64,000 bases of DNA from an uncultured Naasia sp. (GCA_913778905.1 CAJYYA010000012.1:98233-162232), one strand, 5' to 3'; shown: positions 1 through 9,062, counted from the stretch's first letter. The notes: a model not told the origin generated them from the sequence alone. Numbers and translations: made by a program.

Positions 1-413
1 TCGAAGCCATCCGCGTCGGCGCGAGCGGCTTCCTCCTCAAGGATGCGCGCCCGGAGGTCCTGCTCGAAGCCATTCGGACCGTGCACCGCGGCGACTCCGT
101 CATCGCTCCGTCGATGACCAGGCGGCTTCTGGACCATGTCGTCCCCCTCCTCGCCGAGCCGGAGCAACCCGATGACGCCCTCTCGCGGATGATCGCCACC
201 CTCACCGATCGAGAGCACGAGGTGTTCCTCCTTATGGCGACCGCGCGGTCCAACGCGGAGATAGCGACCGCACTGCATCTGTCGGAGGCGACCGTGAAGA
301 CGCACGTCGCACACATCCTGACCAAGCTCGACGCCCGCGACCGTGTGCAGGCCGTCGTCGTGGCCTACGAGGCCGGTGTGGTGGGCCCTCGGGCGTCTCA
401 TCCTCGGGGATGA
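1..413 (+). CDS. Response regulator, NarL/LuxR family (5' end outside window)
   Basis: The reading frame is open from base 3, so the gene starts upstream of the window and the tracked ATG at 81 is internal. The first visible residues (ASGFLLKDA) are the usual end of a receiver domain (beta5 Lys region). After a linker comes a LuxR-type helix-turn-helix, LTDREHEVF through LSEATVKTHVAHILTKL. It is a transcription regulator of a two-component system, whose kinase presumably lies just upstream. The ABC transporter that follows 80 bp downstream on the same strand is the obvious candidate target. Confidence 0.9.
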   Translation, partial: EAIRVGASGFLLKDARPEVLLEAIRTVHRGDSVIAPSMTRRLLDHVVPLLAEPEQPDDALSRMIATLTDREHEVFLLMATARSNAEIATALHLSEATVKTHVAHILTKLDARDRVQAVVVAYEAGVVGPRASHPRG

Positions 414-492
414 GACCCTCGGCGCGGGATCGATGAGGATCTCGCCCGGCGGGACGATTCGCCCCCTCTGACGCCTTCCTAGCGTTGAAGAC

Positions 493-1320
493 ATGAATCA
501 CGCATCCGCTACACCGATGGACCCGCCGCCCGCCGCGGCGCCGACCGCCCCTCCCGTCGCCGCTACCGCACACGCCGCCACCACCCAGCCGGCCGCCGCC
601 GCATACGGGGTCACGAAGACCTTCGGTTCGGGCGAAGGTCTGGTGCACGCCCTTCGCGGCGTCGACCTCGCGGTGGAGCGGTCGAAGATCACCGCGGTCA
701 TGGGGCAGTCCGGATCCGGCAAGTCGACCCTGCTCCAGGTGATGGCCGGGTTGGAGCCCCCGACCACCGGGCGGGTCATGCTGGGCGAGCAGGAGATCGG
801 CGGCCTGCGCGACGAACAGCTCACCCGTCTGCGCCGCACGCGCATGGGCTTCGTGTTCCAATCGTTCAACCTGCTCCCCGCACTCGACGTGATGGAGAAC
901 ATCCGCCTGCCGTTCCTGCTCGCCGGAACCCGCGTCTCGAAGGACACCGAACAGTGGATCCGACTTCTCGTCGACCACCTCGGACTGACCGAGCGGATCT
1001 CGCACCGGCCGCAGCAGTTGTCGGGCGGTCAGCAGCAACGCGTCGCCATCGCTCGCGCGCTGGCCACCCGCCCGGACGTCCTCTTCGCCGACGAACCCAC
1101 GGGCAGCCTGGACAGCGCGTCGAGCCGTGACGTGCTCGAGCTGCTCCGAACGGCATCGACGGAGTTCGGCCAGACCATCGTCCTCGTGACCCACGACGCC
1201 GTCGCCGCGAGCGCAGCCGATCGCGTCGTGCGCATGGCCGACGGACGCATCGTCGACGACTGGGCCGGCGGATCCGCCGAGTCGATCGCCGAGCGCATGC
1301 TCGATGGAGCCGTCCGATGA
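493..1320 (+). CDS. ABC transporter ATP-binding protein, MacB/LolD type
   Basis: 275 aa. Walker A GQSGSGKST (about residues 76-84), signature LSGGQQQRV and Walker B VLFADEPTGSLDS are complete, and the DEPTGSLDS form is typical of the LolD/MacB/FtsE group that partners FtsX-like permeases. An unusual Pro/Ala-rich leader of about 38 residues precedes the ATPase fold. The gene overlaps the permease by 4 bp (ATGA), so the two are translationally coupled. With the response regulator upstream this resembles a stress- or peptide-antibiotic-responsive export or resistance module. The substrate is unknown. Confidence 0.9.
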   Translation: MNHASATPMDPPPAAAPTAPPVAATAHAATTQPAAAAYGVTKTFGSGEGLVHALRGVDLAVERSKITAVMGQSGSGKSTLLQVMAGLEPPTTGRVMLGEQEIGGLRDEQLTRLRRTRMGFVFQSFNLLPALDVMENIRLPFLLAGTRVSKDTEQWIRLLVDHLGLTERISHRPQQLSGGQQQRVAIARALATRPDVLFADEPTGSLDSASSRDVLELLRTASTEFGQTIVLVTHDAVAASAADRVVRMADGRIVDDWAGGSAESIAERMLDGAVR

Positions 1321-2711
1321 GGGCCTGGGCGTTGCGTCAGCTGAAAGAGTCGGCGGGCAGCTACGCGGCGAGCGTCGCGGTCGTGGCCGTCGTCTCCGCC
1401 TTCGCAGTCCTGTTGCTGGAGACCACCGAGGTCTTCAGCGCCGTCCTCAGGGACGCCGGGTTCGACGCGGTCGAGGCGATCCGGACCGGAATGGCCGTCG
1501 TCACGGTGGTGTTCCTCGGCATCGCCGTCGTCGTGGCCGGCATCGTCATCAGCAACACCTTCTCCATGGTCTACGCCGGACGGATCAAGGACATCGCCCT
1601 CCTGCGTCTGGTGGGCGCGACCGGGTCCCAGGTTCGCCGCACCTCGCTCATCGACGGGGTGATCGTGGGAGCCGCCGGCGCCGCCGTGGGAATCCTGGCC
1701 GGAATCGGGCTGAGCTTCCTGGGGCTCGCGTTGATCGAGCAGACGACCGGTGCGGTCCTGCCGTTCGTCATGGTTCCGCAGCTCGTGCTCGTGCCGATGC
1801 TGGGCGGGATGGGCGCGACGACGGCCGCATCCTTCGCCGGGTCACGGTCCGCTTCCCGCGTCGCCCCGATCGAGGCGAGTCGAGATGCTGCGGGTGTTCA
1901 GCGGGTCACGGAGAAGGCGTCGAGGGTCCGCGTGGTCCTCGGGCTCGTGCTGGTCGGCATCGGCGCAGCGCTCCTCGCGCTCGGCCTCCTCGCCGGCGCC
2001 GTCGGCCCGCTCGGTCTGCTCATCGCCTTCCCCGGCGGCGTGGCGTCCATCGTGGGAGTGATCGTGGCCTCCCCCGTGCTGATGCCGCCGGTGCTGAAGC
2101 TCGCGTCTCGCCTGCTTCCATCCGGTGCCCCCGCCCGGCTGGCTGCCGCATCGTCGACATCCGACCCGGTGAGGACCTCGCGCACCCTCATCTCGGTCGT
2201 CATCGGTGTAACCCTGCTGACCATGTTCACGGTCGCCGGCGAGATGTTCCTCGCCGCGACACGGGAATTCCTCGGCGACGACAGCGGGCAGACGGCCGAT
2301 GCGATCAGCGGATTGCTGACGACCGTGTACGTGCTCGTCGGTTTCTCCGTCGTGGTGGCGGGGATCGGTCTCGGCAGCACCCTCTCGATGTCGGTGCTGC
2401 AGCGTCGGCGCGAGTTGGGCGTTCTTCGCGCGGTCGGGTTCACCACCGGCCAGGCCCGGCTCATGCTGATGTGGGAGAGCCTGCTCGTGACGGTCGTGGG
2501 GGTCGTCGTCGGGCTTCTGCTCGGAACGCTTTACGGCTTCGTCGGGGCGAACTCCATCCTCGGGTCGCAATACTTCGGCCCGCCGCTGCTGCCCCTCGGC
2601 TTCGCCTCGGTCGTCGTGGCGGGCGCCATCGTCTTCGGGTTGCTGGCATCGCTGGCCCCGGGGGTGCGTGCCAGCCGGGTGCCTCCGGCGGAGGCGCTCC
2701 GCGTCGCCTGA
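1317..2711 (+). CDS. ABC transporter permease, FtsX family
   Basis: 464 aa membrane protein with two FtsX repeats, each starting with a hydrophobic helix and followed by a short loop, with about eight transmembrane helices overall. RIKDIALLRLVGATGSQVRRT and RRELGVLRAVGFTTGQARLML are the characteristic cytoplasmic coupling-helix segments of the two halves. The large extracytoplasmic domain of MacB is absent, so this is the short duplicated form. It starts at ATG inside the end of the ATPase gene. It is probably the membrane half of an exporter or lipid/peptide-sensing transporter. Confidence 0.9.
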   Translation: MRAWALRQLKESAGSYAASVAVVAVVSAFAVLLLETTEVFSAVLRDAGFDAVEAIRTGMAVVTVVFLGIAVVVAGIVISNTFSMVYAGRIKDIALLRLVGATGSQVRRTSLIDGVIVGAAGAAVGILAGIGLSFLGLALIEQTTGAVLPFVMVPQLVLVPMLGGMGATTAASFAGSRSASRVAPIEASRDAAGVQRVTEKASRVRVVLGLVLVGIGAALLALGLLAGAVGPLGLLIAFPGGVASIVGVIVASPVLMPPVLKLASRLLPSGAPARLAAASSTSDPVRTSRTLISVVIGVTLLTMFTVAGEMFLAATREFLGDDSGQTADAISGLLTTVYVLVGFSVVVAGIGLGSTLSMSVLQRRRELGVLRAVGFTTGQARLMLMWESLLVTVVGVVVGLLLGTLYGFVGANSILGSQYFGPPLLPLGFASVVVAGAIVFGLLASLAPGVRASRVPPAEALRVA

Positions 2712-2734
2712 CGCCGCCCGCATGGGGTGAGCAC

Positions 2735-2822
2735 CTGACCGAATGAAGGAGAAATCCGGCACCGCGGGCTCGGATCCGCATGAGAGTGTGAATCCGACCC
2801 GGTTTCTCCTTCATTCGGTCAG
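2735..2822. terminator. Long inverted repeat between convergent genes
   Basis: Two perfect 20-base arms (2735-2754 and 2803-2822) are separated by 48 bases that hold a shorter nested inversion around 2770-2797. The element fills the gap between the + strand permease and the - strand oxidoreductase and could act as a bidirectional terminator. The arms are less GC-rich than usual for this genome, so a small mobile repeat is an alternative. Confidence 0.6.
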
Positions 2823-2831
2823 TGGTGGCGA

Positions 2832-4397
2832 TTAGGGACGGCGGTGGAAGAGCACCACGGAGTCTTCTATCTGAGCGGGCAGGCCGTCCCGGCCGGTCGT
2901 CTCCCTCGGGCGGAGCTCGGCGGTGATCAGCTCCCAGTCGGCGGGGTCGAGAGCCAGGGCGGTCACCTCCTCCTCCGGGGTCAGGAAGGTCGGCGTCAGA
3001 GCCTCGGGGATGTGGGCCCGGGGCGGGACCGCCGCGTGCGACGTGATCAGCAGGTGACCGCCAGGCGCGACCCGTTCGGCCGCGGCGCGGAGGATCTCAC
3101 TGCGCGGCAGGTCGACGGGCGAGTGCAGGAAGCTGGCCGTGACCAGATCGAACTCCCGCTCTGGCGGAAGGCTGGCCACATCCCCGGTCTCGAACGTCGC
3201 GGTGTCCGACACCCCCAGCCGCGCCGCGGCCCCGCGGGCACGCGCAATGGCCGACGATGCGATGTCGATGCCCATGGCCCGCCAGCCGTGTTGCGCGAGC
3301 CAGACGACGTCGGCGCCTTCGCCGCAGCCCAGGTCCAGCGCGGTACCCGGGTCGAGCGTCGTGGCGACATCGGCGAGCACGGCGTTGACCCGTCCCGACC
3401 ACACGCTGTCGGGCCCCGAGTACCGATGCTCCCAGTAGTCGGAGGGCGCGATCTGCGGCCACGTCTCGCGGCTCGCCATCGCGCGGTCGAAGTCCTCGGC
3501 GATGAGCATCCCGTTGAGAGCCCCGGCGGCCGCGGCCCCCTCTCCGATCGACACCGCCACAGTGGCACCGGGGCCCGCGACGTTGCCGACCGCCCAGATG
3601 CGTGACGAACTGGTACGCCCCGTCGGATCGGTCGCCAAGAACACCCCCGCCGGCGTCTCCGACCGGTCGAGACCGAGGTGGGCGAGGTATCCGTCTCGTG
3701 GTGTCAGGCTCGGAGCGATGAGAAGGGCATCGAGTTCGATCTCTCTCCCGTCCACCGTGACGACCGACGAGAGCGCTCGCCCCTCTCCGCGGATCTCGAC
3801 CACGGGCGGAGCCACCAACCGGATGCCCCGCGATCGGAGGCGGAATTCCGCGGCCATGTCGAGCGATCCGAGACCGGCGGTGAACACGGTGACGTCGTCG
3901 CTCCACTGCCGGATCATCTGCGCCTGATGCATCCCCATCGGCGACGTGGTGAGCACGCCGAGCCGACGACCGCGCACCTCCCACCCGTGGCAGTACGGGC
4001 AGTGGATGACGCTGCTCCCCCATTTCTCAGCGAGGCCGGGGATGGCGGGGAGGACGTCCACGAGACCGCTCGCCGCCACGAGCGCCCGGGCCGAGGCGCG
4101 CGACCCGTCGACGAGGAGCACGTCCACACCGGCTGGGGTCTCATCCACGCGTTCGACTTCGCCCGCCACGACTTCGACGCCGTAGGTCTGCACTTCGGAA
4201 CGGGCCTTCGCCAGGAGGTCCGACGGAGGCAGGTTCTCGTTCCCCAGTAGTCCGTGGACGTGGTCCGCCGGAAGGTTGCGAGGCTCTCCGCCATCGATGA
4301 CGAGCACGCTCCGAAGGGCGCGCCCGAGGAGCAGAGCGGCGCTGAGTCCTGCAGGGCCACCGCCGATGACGACGACGTCGTAACTCTCGTGATTCAT
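2832..4397 (-). CDS. Bifunctional FAD-dependent oxidoreductase / SAM methyltransferase
   Basis: 521 aa from the ATG at 4397, chosen over the tracked 4466 start because a purine-rich GAGAAGG/GGAG stretch precedes it and the longer form would run into the divergent gene. Residues 1-300 form a thioredoxin-reductase-like flavoprotein: VVVIGGGPAGL for FAD, a CPYC redox pair and IWAVGNVAG at the second FAD site. Residues about 325-520 form a class I methyltransferase (LDLGCGEGADVVWLA is the SAM loop). This fusion is a known protein type, but its substrate is not established. It is divergent from an XRE-cupin regulator with 80 bp between starts. Confidence 0.88.
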   Translation of the reverse strand: MNHESYDVVVIGGGPAGLSAALLLGRALRSVLVIDGGEPRNLPADHVHGLLGNENLPPSDLLAKARSEVQTYGVEVVAGEVERVDETPAGVDVLLVDGSRASARALVAASGLVDVLPAIPGLAEKWGSSVIHCPYCHGWEVRGRRLGVLTTSPMGMHQAQMIRQWSDDVTVFTAGLGSLDMAAEFRLRSRGIRLVAPPVVEIRGEGRALSSVVTVDGREIELDALLIAPSLTPRDGYLAHLGLDRSETPAGVFLATDPTGRTSSSRIWAVGNVAGPGATVAVSIGEGAAAAGALNGMLIAEDFDRAMASRETWPQIAPSDYWEHRYSGPDSVWSGRVNAVLADVATTLDPGTALDLGCGEGADVVWLAQHGWRAMGIDIASSAIARARGAAARLGVSDTATFETGDVASLPPEREFDLVTASFLHSPVDLPRSEILRAAAERVAPGGHLLITSHAAVPPRAHIPEALTPTFLTPEEEVTALALDPADWELITAELRPRETTGRDGLPAQIEDSVVLFHRRP

Positions 4398-4477
4398 ACT
4401 CCGACCTTCTCGCCGACTGCTCAGATCCGCAATCCGTCTTGCGGAATCAGCAAGTAGTCTCGACAAGGGAGGTAGGG

Positions 4478-5035
4478 ATGCACGAAGAACTGGCCCTCAT
4501 CGGACCGCGACTGCGCGCTGCACGTCGCGCGAAAGACCTGACCCTCGACGACCTCGCCGCGCGCGCCGGGATGTCGCCCAGCACTCTGTCGCGTCTCGAG
4601 TCGGGCAAACGGCAAGCGTCGCTCGAGCTGATCGTGCCGCTCGCGAGGCAGCTCGATCTTCGACTGGACGACCTGGTGCGGACCGAAACCCGCGACCCGC
4701 GGATCCGGCGGCCCGAGGTGCGCCGGGACGGGATGGTGATCGTGCCGCTGGCTCCGGAGGACTCGGCCGTCGAGACCTACCGGCTCACCTACCCGCCGGT
4801 GGACGAGCTGCCCGCACTGCGGGTGCACGCCGGTTACGAGTGGCTGTACGTGCTCTCGGGACGCCTTCGACTGAGGCTCGGCGCACAAGACCTCGTGCTG
4901 ACCCGGGGCGAGGCGGCGGAGTTCGACACCGGTATCCCCCACGCCATGAACGCCGACGGCCGACGCCCCGCGGCGGTCCTCAGCATCTTCAACGGCGACG
5001 GCGCCCGCATGCACACCCACCTCGCGGACGTCTGA
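4478..5035 (+). CDS. XRE-family regulator with cupin domain
   Basis: 185 aa. I start it at ATG 4478, preceded by GGGAGG at good spacing, rather than at 4439, which lies inside the divergent promoter region. Residues about 10-65 are a lambda-repressor-like HTH (LDDLAARAGMSPSTLSRLESGKRQ). Residues about 110-180 are a small cupin barrel (VHAGYEWLYVLSGRLRLRLG, FDTGIPHAM), the usual ligand-sensing part of this family. The divergent position makes it the likely regulator of the oxidoreductase-methyltransferase and of itself. Confidence 0.9.
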   Translation: MHEELALIGPRLRAARRAKDLTLDDLAARAGMSPSTLSRLESGKRQASLELIVPLARQLDLRLDDLVRTETRDPRIRRPEVRRDGMVIVPLAPEDSAVETYRLTYPPVDELPALRVHAGYEWLYVLSGRLRLRLGAQDLVLTRGEAAEFDTGIPHAMNADGRRPAAVLSIFNGDGARMHTHLADV

Positions 5036-5043
5036 CTCCTTTG

Positions 5044-5116
<73 letters not shown>

Positions 5117-5190
5117 GTCCCGTCGATCCTAGCGAGAGGGTCACCGGGCCGATGTCGCCGAAGCGGGCCTCGATGCACCCGCTCCGAGAT

Positions 5191-5223
5191 GGGGCCTCGA
5201 TACTCTCCGCTACTCGACCTCCG
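5191..5223. repeat. Single copy of palindromic intergenic repeat (family A)
   Basis: The stretch reads GGCCTCGATAC, a short variable centre, then CTACTCGACCTCCG. The same two half-motifs occur several times at 9127-9296. It lies between tRNA-Arg and the end of the ABC permease gene, where such extragenic elements are expected. Confidence 0.5.
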
Positions 5224-5235
5224 AACGCCGGCCCC

Positions 5236-6807
5236 TCAGCGCTGGCGCATGAGCTGCTGCAGCAGGTCCGGAGCTCGGCGGTCGAGGATCTTCCCGCCCC
5301 AGCGGATTCCGATCACCATGAAGAGGGTGCCCAGCACGAGACCGACGAACAGGTTGACGACGCCCAGCACCAGCGATCCGGTGACGACGGCGATGATCCC
5401 CAACACGATCTCCGGGAGCGCGATGACGGCCAGGATCCCCCAGCTCGCGAACGAGGATGCCAGGGTCGCGGCTCCGGCGCCGGGCGGCGACTTGAACGGG
5501 CTGTCGCCCGGAAGCGGCGCCGGGAACACGACCCGAGCCGACACGACGCTCGCGATTCCGAGGCCGGAGAAGAGGATCCCGAACGACAGACCGATGAGCG
5601 CGGGCAGAGTGACCCAGGTGTTCGTCACCGCGACGGTCCCCACTCCGATCAGCACGAGGATCGGCACGGCGAAAGCGAGTACCGCGATGACCCGCCCGCC
5701 ACGATCCGCGACTCCGCTCACGCCCGACGAGACGTGCAGCGCGAACGCGGTGTTGTCCATCGACACGTCCGAGTAGATCGACAGGGACAGCGCGAGCGCC
5801 ACGACGGGTCCGCTCGTCACGAGCAGGGCCTCATTGCCGTTGGTGAGGTAGTAGAAGTAGAAGAGCACGGGCAGCAACGGCGCGATGATCAGCGATCGCA
5901 CGTATCGCGGATCCCGGAACCAGTAGGTCAGGGCGCGAGCCGCGACGGCACCGAGCGGCGTGCCGGGCATCTTCCCGAAGAGCCCCAGCCCCTTCGCCCG
6001 CGGGCCGCCGCCGGACGACACCCGCGGGTTCACCAGCGCGTCGGCGAGGAAGTACCGCCAGGCCGCGACCAGAGCGGCCAGGGTCACCAGAGCGATGGCG
6101 AAACGCAGCGCCGCCACTCCGGGGTTCCCGGCGACGATATCCGCGGGAACGGACCACACCGCTCCGAGAGGAGTCCAGGCCACGATCCCCGCGATGCTCG
6201 GGAGCGACGCGGCGGCATCCGACAGCCCCTGCCCGATACCCGACAGCAGCGGGCCGAGCAGAAGCAGCGGGATGAAGACGATGACACCCATGATCTCGCG
6301 GGTGCGGCGACGGGTTCCGAAGCCGGAGGCGGCCGCCGCCACGGCCCGGGAGCCGACGACGCACGTCAGGACGGCGACCATCGCGCAGACCGCGGCGGCG
6401 ACGGCGGCCACCGGGTTCCGGATCCACGTGCCGATGGTCGCGAGCGACGCGATCAGGGTGACGACGCCCGGGATGCCGACGATGCCGGCGAGGGTGAGTC
6501 CGACCAGCAACTGCGGCATGGGGATCGGATAGACCGCGAGGCGGGCGGGGTCGAGAGTCTCGTCGATACCGTTGAGGATGATCGGCAGGAGCAGCCACCC
6601 GAGCACGACGGTGGCACCGCCGAGGACGATCGTGGTCTGAGCGATCTCGAGTGGAGCGAAGGCCAGCGCGATGAGGCCGATCACGGCGCCGCCCAGGAGA
6701 AGCAATCCGTACAGACCGCCGAACACGAGGCCCACGACCTGCCACGCACTGCGCTTGAGCGAGCTCGCGAGCAGGAGGAGCCTGAGCCTCAGGAGGTGCG
6801 CAACCAT
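5236..6807 (-). CDS. ABC-2 type exporter permease
   Basis: 523 aa, almost entirely hydrophobic, with roughly twelve predicted membrane helices. No recognisable catalytic motif is present. It overlaps the upstream ATPase gene by 19 bp and clearly forms one transporter with it. The family is the large actinobacterial ABC exporter permease with an unknown substrate. The start at ATG 6807 (MVAHLLRLRLLLL) gives a basic N-terminus followed by the first helix. Confidence 0.8.
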   Translation of the reverse strand: MVAHLLRLRLLLLASSLKRSAWQVVGLVFGGLYGLLLLGGAVIGLIALAFAPLEIAQTTIVLGGATVVLGWLLLPIILNGIDETLDPARLAVYPIPMPQLLVGLTLAGIVGIPGVVTLIASLATIGTWIRNPVAAVAAAVCAMVAVLTCVVGSRAVAAAASGFGTRRRTREIMGVIVFIPLLLLGPLLSGIGQGLSDAAASLPSIAGIVAWTPLGAVWSVPADIVAGNPGVAALRFAIALVTLAALVAAWRYFLADALVNPRVSSGGGPRAKGLGLFGKMPGTPLGAVAARALTYWFRDPRYVRSLIIAPLLPVLFYFYYLTNGNEALLVTSGPVVALALSLSIYSDVSMDNTAFALHVSSGVSGVADRGGRVIAVLAFAVPILVLIGVGTVAVTNTWVTLPALIGLSFGILFSGLGIASVVSARVVFPAPLPGDSPFKSPPGAGAATLASSFASWGILAVIALPEIVLGIIAVVTGSLVLGVVNLFVGLVLGTLFMVIGIRWGGKILDRRAPDLLQQLMRQR

Positions 6808-7643
6808 TCGGGTCCGTCACCCCCGTGACGCCCACCGACCAGTTCGACGAAGCGATCTTCGAGGCTCTCCCCGGCGCGCACCTCGTCGACCGTGCCCGCG
6901 ACGAGCACCCGCCCGGCCGCGATGACGGCGACGTGGTCGCACATGCGCTGGACGAGGTCCATCGAGTGGCTGGAGACGATGACGGTCCCGCCGTTGCGGA
7001 CGCACCCGGCGAGGATGTCGCGGATGTTCGCGGCCGACACCGGATCGACGGACTCGAACGGCTCGTCGAGGACCAGGAGGCGGGGAGCGTGCACGAGCGC
7101 GCAGGCCAGCGCGACCTTCTTCGTCATACCGGCCGAGTAGTCGACGACGAGCTTGTCCGCCGACTCGACGAGGTCGAGTAGTCGGAGGAGGTCGTCGACG
7201 CGCTGCTGCACCGTCTCGCGATCCATCCCCGTGAGGAGACCCGCGTAGGTGACGAGCTGACGCCCGGTGAGGCGGTCGAAGAGACGGACCCCGTCGCCGA
7301 GGACTCCGATGAGCCGCTTCGCGGCGAGCAGGTCCCGCCACACGTCGACATCGAGGACACGGACGGTACCCGAGTCGGGGCGCATGAGTCCGGTCGCCAT
7401 CGACAGGGTCGTGGTCTTCCCCGCCCCGTTCGGCCCCACCAGTCCGTAGAAGGAGCCGACGGGGATGTCGAGATCGATGCCGTCGACCGCCACCTTGTCG
7501 CCGAAACGCTTGGTGAGGCCTCGGATGCTGAGCGCGGCTGCAGTCGAGGACGTCCGCGGATACCCCGGGCCTGGCACGGCGACAGGCTGCACGGGCGCCG
7601 ATCCGTCTCCCTGCGGAGCTGCCGCGGCGCCCGGCTGGGTCAT
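6789..7643 (-). CDS. ABC transporter ATP-binding protein (ABC-2 exporter)
   Basis: 284 aa. A Pro/Ala-rich leader of about 38 residues precedes the ATPase fold. Walker A GPNGAGKTT, signature YSAGMTKK and Walker B LLVLDEPFESVD are present; the YSAGM form is common in ABC-2 drug and lipid exporters. It overlaps the preceding small membrane protein gene by 4 bp and the following permease gene by 19 bp, giving one tightly coupled operon of three. The substrate cannot be told from the sequence. Confidence 0.9.
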   Translation of the reverse strand: MTQPGAAAAPQGDGSAPVQPVAVPGPGYPRTSSTAAALSIRGLTKRFGDKVAVDGIDLDIPVGSFYGLVGPNGAGKTTTLSMATGLMRPDSGTVRVLDVDVWRDLLAAKRLIGVLGDGVRLFDRLTGRQLVTYAGLLTGMDRETVQQRVDDLLRLLDLVESADKLVVDYSAGMTKKVALACALVHAPRLLVLDEPFESVDPVSAANIRDILAGCVRNGGTVIVSSHSMDLVQRMCDHVAVIAAGRVLVAGTVDEVRAGESLEDRFVELVGGRHGGDGPEWLRTS

Positions 7644-7861
7644 CGCACGCCGTTCAGCAGGAGGATCCCGAAGACAGCTCCGACGAGGGCCAGCACGAGC
7701 GAGATCGTGACGAGCACGATGTGGACGACGAGGAACTTGGAGACCTTGCCGTTCTGCGACTGCGATCTCGGATCACGGACCACCCGCCTGAGGAATGCCG
7801 GCCAGACGATGAAGTTCCAGACGGCGATGATGATCAGAAGGATTCCCGCGGCAGTGGTCAC
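7640..7861 (-). CDS. SCO4848-like small membrane protein
   Basis: 73 aa with two hydrophobic helices (ILLIIIAVWNFIVWPAFL and VVHIVLVTISLVLALVGAVFGILLL) joined by a basic loop RRVVRDPRSQ. It matches the short actinobacterial SCO4848-like family of unknown function. It begins with GTG and is the first gene of the exporter operon, overlapping the ATPase start. It may be an accessory subunit, but nothing shows this directly. Confidence 0.75.
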   Translation of the reverse strand: MTTAAGILLIIIAVWNFIVWPAFLRRVVRDPRSQSQNGKVSKFLVVHIVLVTISLVLALVGAVFGILLLNGVR

Positions 7862-7920
7862 ACGTGCGAGCCTAGAGGGGCCGTGCGCCCTGTGTCAGGG
7901 GCGCGCTCTAAAGTGATCGG

Positions 7921-8541
7921 GTGGCTACAGCGAACGAACGACTCGTCTGGATCGACTGCGAGATGACGGGACTCGACCTCTCGATCGACGAGATCGTCGA
8001 GGTGGCCGTCGTCATCACCGACTACGACCTCACCCCGGTCGATCCGGGGTTCAGCATCGTGGTGAAGCCGAACGACTCCGCGCTCGAGCACATGAACGAG
8101 TTCGTGACGAACATGCACACCGAGTCGGGACTCATCGACGAACTGTCGAACGGCGTGAGCCTGGCGGATGCCGAGTTCGCGGTGCTCGAATACATCCAGC
8201 GCCATGTCCCGACCAAGGGGCACGCGCCGCTCGCCGGGAACACCATCGGCACGGACCGGTCGTTCCTCGTCAAATACATGCCGCGGGTCGACGACTGGCT
8301 GCACTACCGCAGCGTCGACGTGTCGTCGATCAAGGAACTCGCTCGCCGTTGGTATCCCCGCATCTACTTCAACTCGCCCGAGAAGGCCGGCGGTCACCGC
8401 GCTCTCGCCGACATCCTCGAGTCGATTCGCGAACTGCACTACTACCGCAAAGCCGCCTTCGTCGCGGCTCCGGGGCCCTCGACCGATGAGGTGCAGGCCA
8501 TCTCGGCGGCGGTTGTCGCAGAATTCGCTCCGCGTCTGTAA
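7921..8541 (+). CDS. orn: Oligoribonuclease
   Basis: 206 aa with a GTG start. DEDD-family 3'-5' exonuclease: Exo I WIDCEMTGLDL, Exo II NTIGTDRSFL, Exo III HRALADILESI with the catalytic His of the DEDDh type. It degrades 2-5-nt RNA fragments, including pGpG from c-di-GMP turnover, to mononucleotides in the cytoplasm. Its length and the tRNA-His immediately downstream are usual for this gene in related actinobacteria. Confidence 0.95.
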   Translation: MATANERLVWIDCEMTGLDLSIDEIVEVAVVITDYDLTPVDPGFSIVVKPNDSALEHMNEFVTNMHTESGLIDELSNGVSLADAEFAVLEYIQRHVPTKGHAPLAGNTIGTDRSFLVKYMPRVDDWLHYRSVDVSSIKELARRWYPRIYFNSPEKAGGHRALADILESIRELHYYRKAAFVAAPGPSTDEVQAISAAVVAEFAPRL

Positions 8542-8586
8542 TAGACTGTTCGAGTTGTCACACGCGGGAAGCCGCGTGGGTCGCAT

Positions 8587-8663
8587 GGTGGGCGTAGCTC
8601 AGTTGGTAGAGCGCTGGCTTGTGGTGCCGGATGTCGCGGGTTCGAGTCCCGTCGTTCACCCCA
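8587..8663 (+). tRNA. tRNA-His (anticodon GTG)
   Basis: Acceptor GTGGGCG pairs with CGTTCAC, preceded by a genomic G (position -1, pairing with C73) as expected for tRNA-His. Anticodon loop CTTGTGG contains GTG; the T loop is TTCGAGT. The 3' CCA is encoded. Confidence 0.96.
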
Positions 8664-8708
8664 CTTCTTTCGATGGTCGTGAGACCGCAACATCGGCGGG
8701 AGGCGAAG

Positions 8709-9062
8709 ATGCCCCTGGAAATGAACGCCGATGACTTCGAGTCGCTCGTCACGGACGAGCTCGACGCACTTCCGGACGAGATGATCGACGGCCTCGACAA
8801 CGTCGTATTCGTGTGCGAGGACCGGCCCGAGGACGGATCGCTCGATCTGCTCGGCGTGTACGAGGGCACGGCCCTGACCGAACGCGACACCTACGGGTTC
8901 GGCGAGATGCCCGACCGGATCGTCCTGTTCCGTGAGCCGCTGCTCGCCATCTGCGACGACATCGACCAGCTGCGGGATGAGGTGCACATCACGCTCGTGC
9001 ACGAGATCGCTCACTTCTACGGGATCGACGACGCCCGCCTGCACGAGCTCGGATGGGCGTAG
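8709..9062 (+). CDS. Zincin-like metallopeptidase family protein
   Basis: 117 aa from ATG 8709, which has GGGAGG seven bases upstream; the tracked start at 8619 would lie inside tRNA-His. The zinc motif HEIAHFYGIDD (HExxH followed by a conserved Asp) sits near the C-terminus. Short acidic proteins of this actinobacterial family fold as minimal metalloproteases. The substrate is unknown. DNA just downstream is a dense repeat cluster. Confidence 0.85.
   Translation: MPLEMNADDFESLVTDELDALPDEMIDGLDNVVFVCEDRPEDGSLDLLGVYEGTALTERDTYGFGEMPDRIVLFREPLLAICDDIDQLRDEVHITLVHEIAHFYGIDDARLHELGWA

Noticed and set aside
232-1194. 320-aa minus-strand ORF over the first ABC ATPase
   Set aside because: Antisense shadow of a gene with complete Walker motifs; Arg/Gly/His-rich composition and no RBS.
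1304-2746. 480-aa plus-strand ORF across the FtsX permease
   Set aside because: Arg-rich alternate frame of the permease gene without membrane helices.
5152-6828. 558-aa plus-strand ORF opposite the ABC-2 permease
   Set aside because: Highly charged antisense translation; the minus strand encodes a clear membrane protein.
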